DNA of 64,000 bases. Origin: Areca catechu (taxonomy: Eukaryota; Streptophyta; Magnoliopsida; Arecales; Arecaceae). The DNA lies in assembly GCA_021397845.1 (NCBI GenBank), contig CM038038.1:58956748-59020747 (forward strand). The letters are read 5' to 3'. Position 1 is the stretch's first letter, and the number at the start of each line of letters is the position of its first letter. The translations under genes and the position numbers were made by a program. The notes beneath the pieces are model-generated. The model worked only from the letters and a program-made list of their open reading frames with translations. It was not told the origin of the DNA and did not search any database. This document shows positions 23,100-33,405 of the stretch, piece after piece.

Positions 23100-23952
23100 T
23101 GTTGAGTCTCAGGTGGTGCATTCATAGCTAGTCGGTCAATGTACATAAGTTGATCTAGTCTATCATGATTTTCCATGATGTGTCTAGGGCTAGGGTTGAG
23201 TCCGGTATGAGTTCTAGGTGTTTAGGCTCAGTTTTGGTCAGTTTGGATCTTTGGGTCGGCTCTTTTGTTGTAAGAGTTGACTCTGTTGATTGGCATGTCT
23301 CAGAACAGGTGCCTGTGGTTTGGAAGAGTCGACTCGGATGGATTCGGGATGACTCGGATTCTTAGACAGGAAATTTGTTGTCTGGAAAAGTTGGCTCGGA
23401 TGGATTCGGGTCGACTCGGATGCACAGACAGGAAATCTATTGTCTGGAAGAGTCAGCTCGGATGTATTAGAGTCAGCTCGGATGAATAATCAAGAAATTT
23501 GTTCTAGACGAGTCGGCTCGAATGTTTTTGAGTCAGCTCGAATGTTTTTGAGTCAGCTCGAATGGTGGGTGAATTGTTTTGAACGGTGCTAGCTGGGAGA
23601 GTTTTTTGGGATCTCAGGCACGTGTGATCGAGGCATATATATTGTATTCTCGTAAGAGGATGTTGTGTGGTATAACGAACTTCTTAGAAATGGAAATCCC
23701 TTTCTCCCGTGAAAACTCCTCTATTCTTCTTCTTATTTCCTTTTCTCCCATTTTTTGTGTTCTTAATCTTCATAGACCTGAATCCTACCATGATCTTCAA
23801 TGAAGATTGCTGGCAGATGGTCATCCACAACCTGGTGATATGCTTCCGCAATTGCTTTGTAGATCAGGGCATTCATTCTTGATCGGAAATAAGGCTGTTC
23901 TAGAAGATTTGGTTCATGAAATCTAGTTGGGTTTGGAATCAAATTCTCAACA
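23100..23952 (+). repeat. Element D 3' LTR
   Basis: 853 bp with perfect inverted termini TGTTGAG/CTCAACA. The mini-repeat tract lies at 23326-23566 and differs in copy number and content from that of the 5' LTR, so the tract has changed since insertion or recombined. The TATA-like box is at 23635-23642. Confidence 0.92.
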
Positions 23953-23971
23953 CTACAAGTAGAGTTCCGGT

Positions 23972-23983
23972 GCTCTGATACCA
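23972..23983 (-). other. Element B primer-binding site
   Basis: On the minus strand TGGTATCAGAGC, an exact initiator tRNA-Met complement, lies two bases from the B LTR (23986). Element D separates it from gag. Confidence 0.92.
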
Positions 23984-23985
23984 CT

Positions 23986-25480
23986 TGTTGCCTAGAAATG
24001 GAGCCGAAGAGGGGGGATGAATTGTGTCTTTCAAAAATTAAAGCAATTATGTACCGGTATTGAAGTGTTTGTGAGAAATGTGAGTAAGCACAAGGATATG
24101 CAATGGATAACTGTAAATTAAATGCAAAAAATAATGTGTAAGTAATAGGAAGAGCAATCACACACAAACACTAAGGTTAATAGTGGTTCGGTGCACTTCA
24201 AGCACTTGTATCCACTCTCCAAGCCACCCTTAGAAATTTCCACTATAATCTCTTTAAGATTACAGCCGACTTGTTTTACAAGGCTCACAAGTCAAAACCT
24301 AAGTTGGTTTTGTCACCTAGGCTCACCAACAACCTTTACAACTTGTTTTATCTTCGGGCTCATAAGTTAAACCCTAGTTGGTTTTGTACCTTTGGCTCAC
24401 CAACAACCACAACAACTTACTTTCAAGAAACCCTTGAAAGTTAGGTCAACAAAGTATAAAGATAAAGATACAATATAAAAGTACAATCAAACTCTCTTCT
24501 AGAGTGAAATGTGGAAGCTTTGAGGCTCTTGAAGATGCTTGTCTTGTCTTCTCTTTGGAATATTCTTCAAGCTCACTTTTGGAAGGATAAAATGATAGGC
24601 TTGTAAACTTTTTTCAGGGAATCTCTCCTTTTATGGCTTTTGAAAGTGAAGTTCTTGAGAGAATATTGATTTTTGAGTGTTCAATGGAGTTCAATGGTGT
24701 TCAATGCTTCATGAATGAGTTTGGTGAAGCTTAAATACTTCAAAAACTATCAAAAAATGGTTTGAGACCATTGGAGGTTCAAAACTAGCCGTTGGGAGCT
24801 TGAAAAGATGAAATCTGCAACTCAGAAAATAGATCCATTGAAGCTGTCAGAACCCGTGAGTCGACACATGACTTATAGGTGTCGACACTTGGTTTCCAAG
24901 TGTCGACACTTGAATTTTAGGTGTCGGCACTTAAAGCTCATGTGTCGATACTTGATACAAAAACCCTCCAAATGGCAAGTTCTATATTTTCAAAAAATCT
25001 CAGGCCTTGAGTCGACACTTGAATTTCAGGTGTCGATACTTATATCTCAGGTGTCGACACTTTGATTCCAGATGTCGACACTTGACGTGCTCTTGAAGAA
25101 TTTTTGCATGCTAAATGCTGAAGTGCCGATATTTGGTGAGTCTTGAGTCGACACTTGGTGAGTCTTGAGTCGAAACTTGGTGAGTCTTGAGTCGAAACTT
25201 GGTTCTGCAGAAAGCCAAAAACATGTCACAACAACCCAAAAACATGAAGTTCTTCAATGAAACTTTAAATACACTTATATAAGCCATGATTGATTATTTT
25301 TGAGTCCTTTTTGAGGTGAGAAGACTTCTTAAAACTTGAATTTTGTGCAGCTTCAAGATACTTTCATTTTGAGAATTTTGAGGTTCCTATATCCTGTAAC
25401 TCATAACCATAATTGAAACATTAGTACAAAATATGTACTTAATGTTTTGTTAGTCATCAAAATCAAGGGCTAAACCAACA
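23986..25480 (-). repeat. Element B 5' LTR (SIRE type)
   Basis: 1,495 bp. In sense it starts TGTTGGTTTAGCCCTTGA and ends CTAGGCAACA. It has a minus-strand TATA-like box TATTTAAG at 24730-24737 and a tract of TGTCGACA-centred mini-repeats (24853-25202) upstream of that box. The flanking Tat sequence resumes at 25481 with CATCC, the candidate target duplication. The partner LTR is outside the window. Confidence 0.88.
24853..25202 (-). repeat. TGTCGACACTTG mini-repeats in the B LTR
   Basis: At least a dozen copies of a 12-mer close to TGTCGACACTTG (variants GTGTCGGCACTT, GTGTCGATACTT, GAGTCGACACTT), spaced 20-25 bp apart. The array ends in three copies of a GGTGAGTCTTGAGTCGA unit. The core TGTCGACA is a perfect palindrome. 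The position upstream of the TATA-like box in sense suggests a U3 regulatory array; this is inferred. Confidence 0.85.
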
Positions 25481-26319
25481 CATCCGGACAAGTCTAGATG
25501 TCTAGCTAAATAGGTAGTGAAGCTCAATGAGTTTGACATCACCTATCGCCCAAGACCATCTTAGAAGGCACAGGCATTGGCCAACTTTCTAGTGGAATGT
25601 GCTTGACAAGTAAAGAGCCGAAAGAGGCTTCCTCTGACATTCGATGGAGCCACCAGTTAATGAGATGGCATGGATCCTCCATGTGGATAGTGCATCCAAC
25701 ATGGAAGGAAATGGAGCCGGTCTCATCCTCACCAACTCTGATGGGGTCATGGCCGAGTCCACGTTGCACTTCTTATTTAAAGCTACAAATAACCAGGCTG
25801 AGTATGAAGCACTCCTCATGGGATTAAAGGTATCCTATAAGCTAGGAGTGTCAAGCCTGAGAGTCTTCACCGACTCATAGCTAGTTGCAGGTCAAGTCTT
25901 GGGAGAGTTTGAAGTTCAAGATCCATAGATGGCAAGATATCTAGAGAGGGTGCACTTGAGCATGACTGGCTTCCAGCATTTTAGCATCTCCAACATCCCT
26001 CATAGAGAAAATGCTCACGCTGATGCTCTCTCCAGACTCGCGACTTTGCTAGACTCATCACTGGGGCATGTGTACATCGAATACTTGGAGAACCCCAGCT
26101 ACGAGGCCCCAAGTGAGGTCAAACAAGTCACCCCCAATGCCAGTTGGATGGACTGCTATGTCAGGTACATCGCTGATGGCACCCTGCTCGAGAACTGCAT
26201 GGAGGCTGGTTTCCTCAAGAAGAAGGTCATGCAGTTCATATTGATGGATGGGTAGCTCTACTGGAGGTCCCATTCCTATCCCCTATTAAAGTGCTCGAGA
26301 CACTTAGACGTAGCCTATG
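25481..26319 (+). pseudogene. Element I: Tat gypsy fragment (RNase H end, second RNase H, start of integrase)
   Basis: The frame opens in the end of the RT-linked RNase H (KLNEFDITYRPRP; ALANFLVECA). A second, archaeal-like RNase H follows with WILHVDSASN, NNQAEYEALL, VFTDS and HADALSRLA (25670-26040), the mark of Tat/Ogre/Retand gypsy elements. Then comes the integrase N-terminal lead-in (ILMDG, LYWRSHSYPLLKC). Stops sit at 25512, 25560, 25606, 25877, 25926 and 26253. The left edge is the LTR of B and the right edge is the LTR of G, so I is the older host of both. It is a different copy from J, because both carry the same domains. Confidence 0.88.
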
Positions 26320-27108
26320 TGATGGGGGATGGGATTAGGGGTAGGATCGTCGACGAGCTGAGAAGTCACTGATGATTAGGGTACAACTATTTTTTTTATT
26401 TTTTAGGGGATGGCGAATGAATAATGGAGATGGAGGGTAAGAAAATTGGACACTCTATAGACTTGGGACTTATATTCACGGAGAGACCTCTCACCTCTAG
26501 GGCATCTCACCCACCTCATTACATGTAGCCTAGGGCATTCCACCCATCTCACTACATGCGAGCCTAGGGCATCCCACCCAAATTGCTACCTAGGGCCGTG
26601 AAGGAAAATCTCTAAGACCACAGAGGGGACTCGACGGAGAAGGGGATAACTAGGGCTTGACACCCCTCGATGCTTGAAAGTGAAGGCATAGGGTCTCACA
26701 CCCCTCGATGCCCGAAGGTGAAGGCAAGACGGGACTCACACTCACTCCTTTATGGAGGTAGAATGAAGAATCACTCTTCCCTAAAAACTCATCTTCATTA
26801 ACCAATTTTTTTACAAAGGACTGAGGGTGGTATTTATGGACCTCTCCAACCCTCATTTGAATTTGAATACAAGATAAAAAGATAAGGATGGTTCAAATTT
26901 AAATACAAGATAAGATGAGATCTATCCCAATCCTAACAACTAGATATCGAAATCCTAACCAACTAATAAATTTCAAAATAAAGATAAATCCTAAATATCT
27001 AATCTTCGAATTTAAATTTATTTGCATCAAAATTTATGATGCTCCAAGATTCATGCTGCTACGGGATCCATGCTGCTCCATGTTTCGCGCAGGTCGATAT
27101 CCCCATCA
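26320..27108 (-). repeat. Element G left LTR
   Basis: 789 bp with inverted ends TGATGGGG/CCCCATCA. On the minus strand a TATA-like box CATAAATA lies at 26831-26838. Repeated ATGCTGCT-type text lies near the right end. Confidence 0.88.
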
Positions 27109-27922
27109 TTCCCCTGAGGTAGAAAAAACTCGACTCCATCGAGTAACCGAATCCAATCAAATCAAAGGAGCTATGCTCTGAGATATGTGCAGCTCTGAGA
27201 ATTGTGGAGCACTGAAAATCATGCATCTCTGAAATTTGTGTAGCTTTGCGGATCGTGCATCGTTGAAGTCGGCAACAGGGAGGGCTACTACTTTGATGAA
27301 CATGTGGTGCATTCACATTCATGTTGGGACTTTCTTCTCCTAGTCTGATGCTAGGTGGAATAGGGGAGGTCTTCGTAAGGCAGTTCGGTAGGCATTCGCC
27401 AGCGACGGTGCTGAGGCAGAGATGGCGACTCGGATGGTGGTGGTCATAGCAAAGGCGGTTGGCGACGATAGTTGGTGCATGGAAAGGACGGGGTTCGGCT
27501 GAGATCGATCTTCTGGGGTGGTGGGGATGGTCCCATAGCCACCGCGCCAGGAGGTAGAGGCCATCTCGGAGGTGGAGGCCCAAAACCTTAACCCTAGATC
27601 TAATGATGGACTTGGAAAAATGGGATATAGAAAATAATAGTAGAGGGGCGAATCACGATAGGAATGGTGGGGCACCGGCACTGGGATGCTCAGCGATGGA
27701 TCAGAAGAAGAGGATGGCAGAGAACACGATCGAGGGAGGTGTGATGTCCGGTCAGTGGTGAGCATGGGAGAATGGTAGTTGAAACAAAATCAGAGATAAG
27801 TTGTTGTTTGATGGTGAAAAGGGTGGAAGGGATCGGTGATGTGCTAGAGTATTTGGGAGTTGAGCAGGTAGAGATGGAACGGTGGGCTGGTGAGGGGATA
27901 TGAATCGTACCCTAATTTTATG
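27109..27922 (-). other. Element G internal region, non-coding
   Basis: The region begins with a block matching the chromovirus pol end, then degenerate GTGTAGCTCTGA-like short repeats (27170-27260). A G-rich strand follows, whose minus-strand frames (27583-27059, 27765-27340) are Ser/His/Pro rich with no domain and overlap an LTR. H (44329-45600) is similar along much of its length. Confidence 0.65.
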
Positions 27923-27934
27923 GCTATGATACCA
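27923..27934 (-). other. Element G primer-binding site
   Basis: TGGTATCATAGC on the minus strand, 11 of 12 matches to the initiator tRNA-Met complement, three bases from the LTR. It is the same variant as in C. Confidence 0.85.
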
Positions 27935-27937
27935 AAT

Positions 27938-28685
27938 TGATGGGGGACGGGATCAGGAGTAGGATCGTCGGTGAGCTGAGAAGTCACGGATGATTAGGGT
28001 ACTACTATTTTTTTTCTAGGGGATGGCGAATGAACAATGGAGATGGAGGGTAGGAAAATTGGACACTCTATGGACTTGGGACTTACATTCATGGAGAGAC
28101 CTCTCACCTCTTGGGCATCTCACCCACCCCACTACATGTAGCCTAGGGCATCCCACCCATCTCACTACATGCGGAGCCTAGGGCATCCCACCGAAATCGC
28201 TATCTAGGACCATGAAGGAAAATCTCTAAGACCATAGAGGGAACTCGACGGGAAAGGGGATAACTAGGGCCTCATGCCGCTCGATGCTCGAAAGCGAAGG
28301 CATAGGGTCTTATACCCCTCGATGCCCGAAGGCGAAGGCAAGACGGGTCTTATGCCCACTCCTTTATGGATGCAGAACAAAGAATGACTCTTCCCTAAAA
28401 ACTCATCTTCATTAATGAATTTTTTTACAAAGAACTGAGGGTGGTATTTATAGACCTCTCCAACCCTCATTTGAATTTGAATGCAAGATAAAAAGATAAG
28501 GACGGTTCAAATTTCAATACAAGATAAGATGAGATCTATCCCAATCCTAACAACTAGATATCAAAATCTTAACCAACTAACAAATTTCAAAATAAAGATA
28601 AATCCTAAATATCTAATCTTCGAATTTAAATTTATTTGCATCGAAATCTATGCTGCTCTAGGATTCATGCTACTTTGGAATCCGT
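27938..28685 (-). repeat. Element G right LTR, truncated
   Basis: It starts TGATGGGGGACGGG and matches the left LTR up to a point about 45 bp before the expected end, where element F begins. The TATA box TATAAATA (minus) is at 28445-28452. Confidence 0.88.
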
Positions 28686-29734
28686 TGTTGGAAATTGTGT
28701 CCCAAAGCCAATCGCCTGGGTTGTAGGCGGTTGTGCTCAGTATTGTACACTTTTTATGAATTAATAAAATAATATTTTTGGCAGCTCATCACATACTAAA
28801 TTTCCCTGAAATGAACTCTTTCCATGTGATGAAGTCCTTAAGACTACACTGACTTCGATACAGAGAGGATGTATCGAGTGGTCCTTAAACCCTGTTCACA
28901 TCCAAAGGATATATTGTACTGGACGGCAATATATCAAGTATAGGTTGTTGTAGTTCACATCGTTTGGTTGTCCTTTTGACCAAATGAGTGTGGAGACACT
29001 GATGTGATCTGCAAGTGGGATATGTGATATCTCATTGAACGTGACTCCGTGTAGCCCCTTTCTGCCAAAGGGATACTCACGATTGGATATGGGTATATGT
29101 GTCCCTCTGACCTGAGGTCATCATGGTAGCTTGCAAGCAACTCCCTGTGCTTTGGTGCCGGACTATCCGGATTTTTAATCCGGTGACGGAAGGTTTCTGG
29201 GTACAGGCAAGTACTTGTGGAGTAGTGATGGACCAAGATGGAATTGACCTGTCCGAACAGTTTGGATTGAATGTCTCGCAGTATCTCAATTTAGCAAATC
29301 CTCGGCCGGGGTAGTCCTAGTGAAGAGTCACTGGGCTTGCAAGGTTGAGATACGTTGTCGACTGACTCAGTCTGGGTTGGCGGCCCAATCTCAGTCGTCA
29401 TGAGCATTAGAGGTCAAAGGGATGAATTATACGGTAACCATATGCTAGAGGTTTGATAGTTTGATCCCGCATCTTCGACCTATCCGGATGCCGAGACCCA
29501 TTGCTAGATGGTTTCCTGTGCTGGTACTAGAATTGTTCTAGTGCTACCGTTTAGGTTTGAACCTATGAGGTCACACGCTACAGAGGATAACTCTCTGATC
29601 TGGATACCGATTACGATTGGAAATCGTCTCGATTTTATGGTCACAGTATTTTTGAGCACTCTTTTCCCCGTCTTGCCCTTGTCTGCGTCAACCGAAAATT
29701 GTTCCGGGTTGACCAACACAGCGCCAGGATTTTT

Positions 29735-29925
29735 CTGAATCAGTTTTGAACTGATTCGGAGTTCGTTTCGGTCTCCAATTGGTTGTGAACCAAATGAACC
29801 AATTTTATTGGGCTCGGACCGGTTCTATTGGATTGAACCACCATTGGTTAATTGAACCAATGGGTTTGAACCAAATTGGTTTAATGGGATTGGACCGTTT
29901 TTGGTTGGACCGCTGGTTTTTCTCC
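29735..29925 (+). repeat. GAACCAAT/ATTGGTT cluster in the F LTR
   Basis: About ten overlapping copies of GAACCAAT or its reverse complement, in both orientations, 220-400 bp upstream of the TATA-like box. They amount to repeated CCAAT-box-like motifs. Confidence 0.75.
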
Positions 29926-30141
29926 ACTGTGGACCATTTTACACGGTGTTTTGAGGGAGATAATCCAAACGTTTGAAGAGGAAGCCAAAAGACCGAAACT
30001 CTTCACTTGGCGTCTCTTCTTCTCCTCTCACCCGATGCTTTAATCCCTGTTAATGGCTGGTTTAAATGCTGGTTAATGGGTAAGCAGCAGCCCCTGCCTA
30101 TTGGCCTTTCCGCCTCTCCCTCTCCCTCTCCCATTGCAGCC

Positions 30142-30149
30142 TATATTAA
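30142..30149 (+). promoter_or_regulatory. Element F TATA-like box
   Basis: TATATTAA after a CT-rich stretch (CTCTCCCTCTCCC), downstream of the CCAAT-like cluster. Confidence 0.5.
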
Positions 30150-30749
30150 CCTCCAAACAGTCCCCTGTTTCATGAGATGAGCACCATGTGAAGAGGAAAC
30201 CAAGGAGAGATTAGTATTTCCACCATGTGAGAACCAATCTAGGTATTCTTCTTCTTTGAGAGACTCAAGTGGAGTACTTTGGGGCTGGGTTTAGGAGTTT
30301 TGTGAGAGAGAAACAAGGCCTTAATCTCTTGTTTTGTTGTGCTCAAAGTTTTGCACTGCAGAAATTCGTGTGACCGTGAAGCTCTCTTCCAGCGGCTAGC
30401 ACCGCGCATGGAGAAGGATCCGAGAGCCCCGGGCATGTCTCCCCTCTAGAGGGAGTATCCTTCTACTCCTAGGAGCAAGCTACGCGGACCGGTATCGCTC
30501 CAGTTACTCCAAAATGAAGGCCAAAGTTTGCTGCCCAGTTCTGCTGCAGAAATATGGTAGCAGAATTTGGTGATTTTTTATAATTATTTGGCTAACCATT
30601 TCTTGCAGATTTCAATTGGAGATTGAAGAGAACTTGTCCAAGTTGCCGCTGCTCGAATTTGGGAGCAAATGGAGGTCTGGAAGGTGGTGTTCCAACACCG
30701 TTTTGAAAGCCAAAAACAGAGTTTTAAACAGCCCAAGGAGGAAGACGAC

Positions 30750-30812
30750 TGGAATAACTTTATTCCAGTTATTCCAGCCTATTCCAGTTTTATTCCAGAG
30801 TTATTCCAGGAA
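30750..30812 (+). repeat. TTATTCCAG short tandem repeats
   Basis: Five imperfect copies of TTATTCCAG within about 60 bp of the F LTR, in its R/U5 part. Confidence 0.75.
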
Positions 30813-31037
30813 GAATAAAGGTATGGAAAATTATTTTTTTAATCATGCATGGATAGACTTAATTGTTTAATATTTTGCAAATATTTTATATGATCTTACA
30901 TGCCTAATTGCAACAAGATTTAGATTAGTTCCTGGCGGAGCAGATTTCCGCTGCTTGGATTTTTAAAAAAGTTTTTAATAGTTGTTTGCATGCCTAGTGT
31001 AGGATCTTGTCAAACCACCTGCAACGGTTTCTTTCAG

Positions 31038-31049
31038 TGGTATCAGAGC
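31038..31049 (+). other. Element F primer-binding site
   Basis: TGGTATCAGAGC, an exact initiator tRNA-Met complement, one base after the LTR. Confidence 0.92.
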
Positions 31050-32556
31050 AGGTTGCGTGTAATCTAATCTAGTATGCATGTTTTACAGATTAAAAATTGT
31101 TTAATCTTAAAAATGTATCTTGATTTCTTTTTAGAACCTAGTTGAGACCTTCACCATGTCCATTTGTCTTTGACACGATGCGGATCATCTGTGTTGGCCT
31201 TTTCAGAAGGATCCTTAAAGAATATTAAAAATTAAAATTATTTTAATTTGGTGATACATGTTTTAGGCATGTTTTATATTGGATATAAAATATTTGTAAA
31301 ATATCTTGATGCATGATTGGTATGTAAAATTGTTTTACATAAAGACTTAATTAAAAATTATTTTAATTAAGTGTTTGGCTTATTAAAAATTTTTTAGGTT
31401 TATGAAATCTAATACAATTTGCATAAGCCATTTTGGGTTAAATTGGGTTAGCTGACTAGTTGGGCCCATAACTGGGTTAGACCTAAGTTTAGTTGAACAG
31501 GATAACAATAAGATTAAACAAAAGTTGTTTAAGGCCCTTCTTTAGAACTATCTAATAGTTAGATTAGTTGATCCGTTCATCTAAAATGGATCCAATTAGT
31601 GGCTCAGTGGATGCCCGAGTCCTTAGGCTAGTCTGATCGAGTCTGGTAAACCGACTGGTGTCGAGGTAGGTTTGGCATTGTGATCATGGCTGTATGAGGC
31701 TACCTCTTTCCTGGCCAACTTGGTTTGTGTTTAGGGAAGATGGTTAATGGTGGATACTCACCCATGATCTCACCTACTTGGCTAGTCGAGTCGACCAAAA
31801 CTGATTGGAAAAGCTCAATGACTCGAGTTAACCCATGTCACATAGGTTGATCGGTCTGACTGATCTATAGGTTCCCATGGATCATTTGTTGATTTATTTC
31901 AATCCTCCTGGAATCTGATTGATTCAGTGGGAGGATGATCCATGTCCTTATCTTTTTCTTATGTCACAATTAAAAATCCTCTAAAATTATTAGGTCCTTA
32001 AAAAGACTAAGTCAAGGAGTTGACAGTGTCTTATCCTTCCATTAAGTTGGATAGAAATGTGTCCACTAGCTTGGTGTGCATCGGCAGTTCCATAGAACGG
32101 GTGTACATCCGGCGACTGGAATTTCTATCTGATTGATGATGGTTCAGTGCAACCTCCTTAACGAGACCAGGTGGGCCGGCCATAGTCGGGCTTGGTCTTT
32201 AGTTAGCTGGAAGCATTGGATTTGTCATTTTAATGGTTGGACCTAACCAGAGACCCACAATAGGAGCCCCCTAGGCCGATTGGGATGTTCTCTGGGGCAA
32301 AATAATATATTGAAAATTGTTTAGGGAAATAATTGATTTACAAACCTACCTTTAGGCTCGTATGGGTGAGCTGGCCATAGTCGGGCTCATGCGTGGCCTA
32401 TTGGATTTCAGTACCCACTTGAAAAAGTACTTTCACGGATTGGAGTTAGAGGCTACCATTCTGAAAAAATTAGTGGGAGAAACCTTTAGACTAAAGTCCA
32501 AGTCTTTTGGTTAAGTTATTAATTCATACACTAGTATGGTCTAATTTTCTTTTCAG
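31050..32556 (+). other. Element F 5' leader, 1.5 kb
   Basis: No coding sequence is seen between the PBS and the gag ATG. The first 350 bp are A/T rich. A block near 32090-32400 repeats GGCCGGCCATAGTCGGGCT-like text twice (32173-32190, 32364-32382). No other structure is recognised. Confidence 0.6.
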
Positions 32557-33405
32557 ATGTCTTCAAATTTATCGCTCCGGTCACTTCTCGATAATGAGAA
32601 GTTAAAGGGTCACAACTTCGATAGTTGCTATCGAAGATTGAGAATCGTTCTGGAGCATGAACGGATCCTCTATGTAATAGCGGATCCGGCACTTGAAATC
32701 CCTCCCGCTAATGCATGGAGTGCAGTCAGAGATGCTTATCTAAAATGGGTCTCTGATCGGACTACTGTTCGATGCATTATGTTAGTGGCGATGAATGACG
32801 AGTTCAGTCATAAATTCGAGGAGGCCCAACCTGATGAAATCCTTCAAAAGTTAAACGAATCCTTCGGCACTCTGGATGATGTAGAATGGTACAAAGTATC
32901 TTGTGCCATCTACAACTCCAAGATGCCGAATGGCGGTTTAGTCACTGATCATGTATTGTACATGATCGAGCTGATTGAAAAGTTGGGCAAACTCGGATGC
33001 CCCTTGCACGAGCAGCTCGGCAAGGATGCGATCCTGAATTCTCTTTCCTCTTCTTATCTTGATTTTCTCGATCATTATAGAATGAACAAGCCTGCAGTTA
33101 ACTACCATGATCTTTTGGGGTTACTGCAGACTTTCGAGAATGACCACCAACTGAATAAGGGGGTGGTGAATTTAGTGGGAGGAAGTAGAGGTCGTCGTCC
33201 CTTTAAGAAAGGGAAGAAGAAAACAAATAAAAAGGGAAAGAAGGTGCAGAATGTTCCTGGCCCTAGTTAGACCAGGAAGTATAAGGCTGATCAATCTTCT
33301 GCAGAGTGTTTCTACTGCAAGAAGAAGGGACACTAGAAGAGGAACTGTCCTCTTTATATTGCGTCCCTTGATCCGAACAGGCCGAGGAAGCAGAAGTCTA
33401 CTGAA
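32557..33405 (+). pseudogene. Element F gag
   Basis: The frame starts at ATG 32557 (MSSNLSLRSLL) and is open for 237 codons. The gag domain includes RLRIVLEHERILYVI, TTVRCIMLVAMNDEF, FGTLDDVEWYKVSCAIYN and LGCPLHEQLGKDAILNSL. A basic tail (RGRRPFKKGKKKTNKKGKK) follows. A Gln-to-stop change ends it at 33268-33270, after which the same frame continues to a CCHC knuckle, CFYCKKKGHxKRNC (33307-33348), whose Trp is also a stop. It would form the capsid and bind RNA. Only two nonsense changes break it. Confidence 0.92.

Larger units (their letters stand above)
18057..23952 (+). mobile_element. Element D: TNT1-like copia (Tork clade)
   Basis: The LTRs are 18057-18927 and 23100-23952 with termini TGTTGAG/CTCAACA (the 5' copy ends CTCAATA). 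The flanks are CTATA (18052-18056) and CTACA (23953-23957), a target duplication with one change. The internal order is PBS, gag, CCHC, protease, integrase, RT, RNase H and polypurine tract, typical of copia. The gag opening (FEKYDGKENFTLWQQRVKDL) and LSTTEAEY in RNase H resemble the tobacco TNT1 group. The coding region has numerous stops and frameshifts, so it is immobile. Confidence 0.92.
818..25480 (-). mobile_element. Element B: SIRE-type copia retrotransposon, split by A, C and D
   Basis: B is read on the minus strand. Its LTR is 23986-25480, its PBS 23972-23983, the start of gag lies at 17804-18056, the rest of gag at 1866-3248, protease near 1640-1760 and integrase at 818-1317. RNase H, reverse transcriptase and the other LTR should lie left of the window beyond element A. 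C (3249-17798) and D (18057-23952) account for the gaps, and removing them restores the order of gag motifs. The LTR start on the minus strand (TGTTGGTTTAGCCCTTGA), the UBN2-type gag and the second CCHC knuckle after a coiled coil fit the SIRE/Maximus clade. B lies in the Tat fragment I; CATCC at 25481 is the candidate target duplication. Confidence 0.85.
26320..28685 (-). mobile_element. Element G: short non-coding LTR retrotransposon, right LTR truncated by F
   Basis: The LTRs are 26320-27108 (TGATGGGGGATG to TATCCCCATCA) and 27938-28685 (cut by F). The internal region is about 830 bp. The PBS on the minus strand is at 27923-27934, and a purine tract (CTCAGGGGAA in sense) adjoins the left LTR. 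No gag or pol is present. The first 45 internal bases next to the left LTR resemble the same position in L, C and E (AACTCGAC, then TCGAGTAA), so it looks like a non-autonomous derivative of the chromoviruses. The left flank CTATG (26315-26319) is the candidate target duplication; its partner was lost. Confidence 0.85.
28686..31036 (+). repeat. Element F 5' LTR
   Basis: About 2.35 kb, starting TGTTGGAAATTGTGTCCC and ending TTTCTTTCA just before the PBS. It holds a cluster of GAACCAAT/ATTGGTT inverted motifs (29735-29925), a TATA-like box (30142-30149) and five TTATTCCAG-type repeats (30750-30812). No partner LTR is present, so the exact 3' edge is inferred from the PBS. Confidence 0.82.

Noticed and set aside
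27059..27765. Open minus-strand frames of 141-174 codons in G
   Set aside because: Low-complexity Ser/Pro/His text overlapping an LTR, no domain, and not kept in H.
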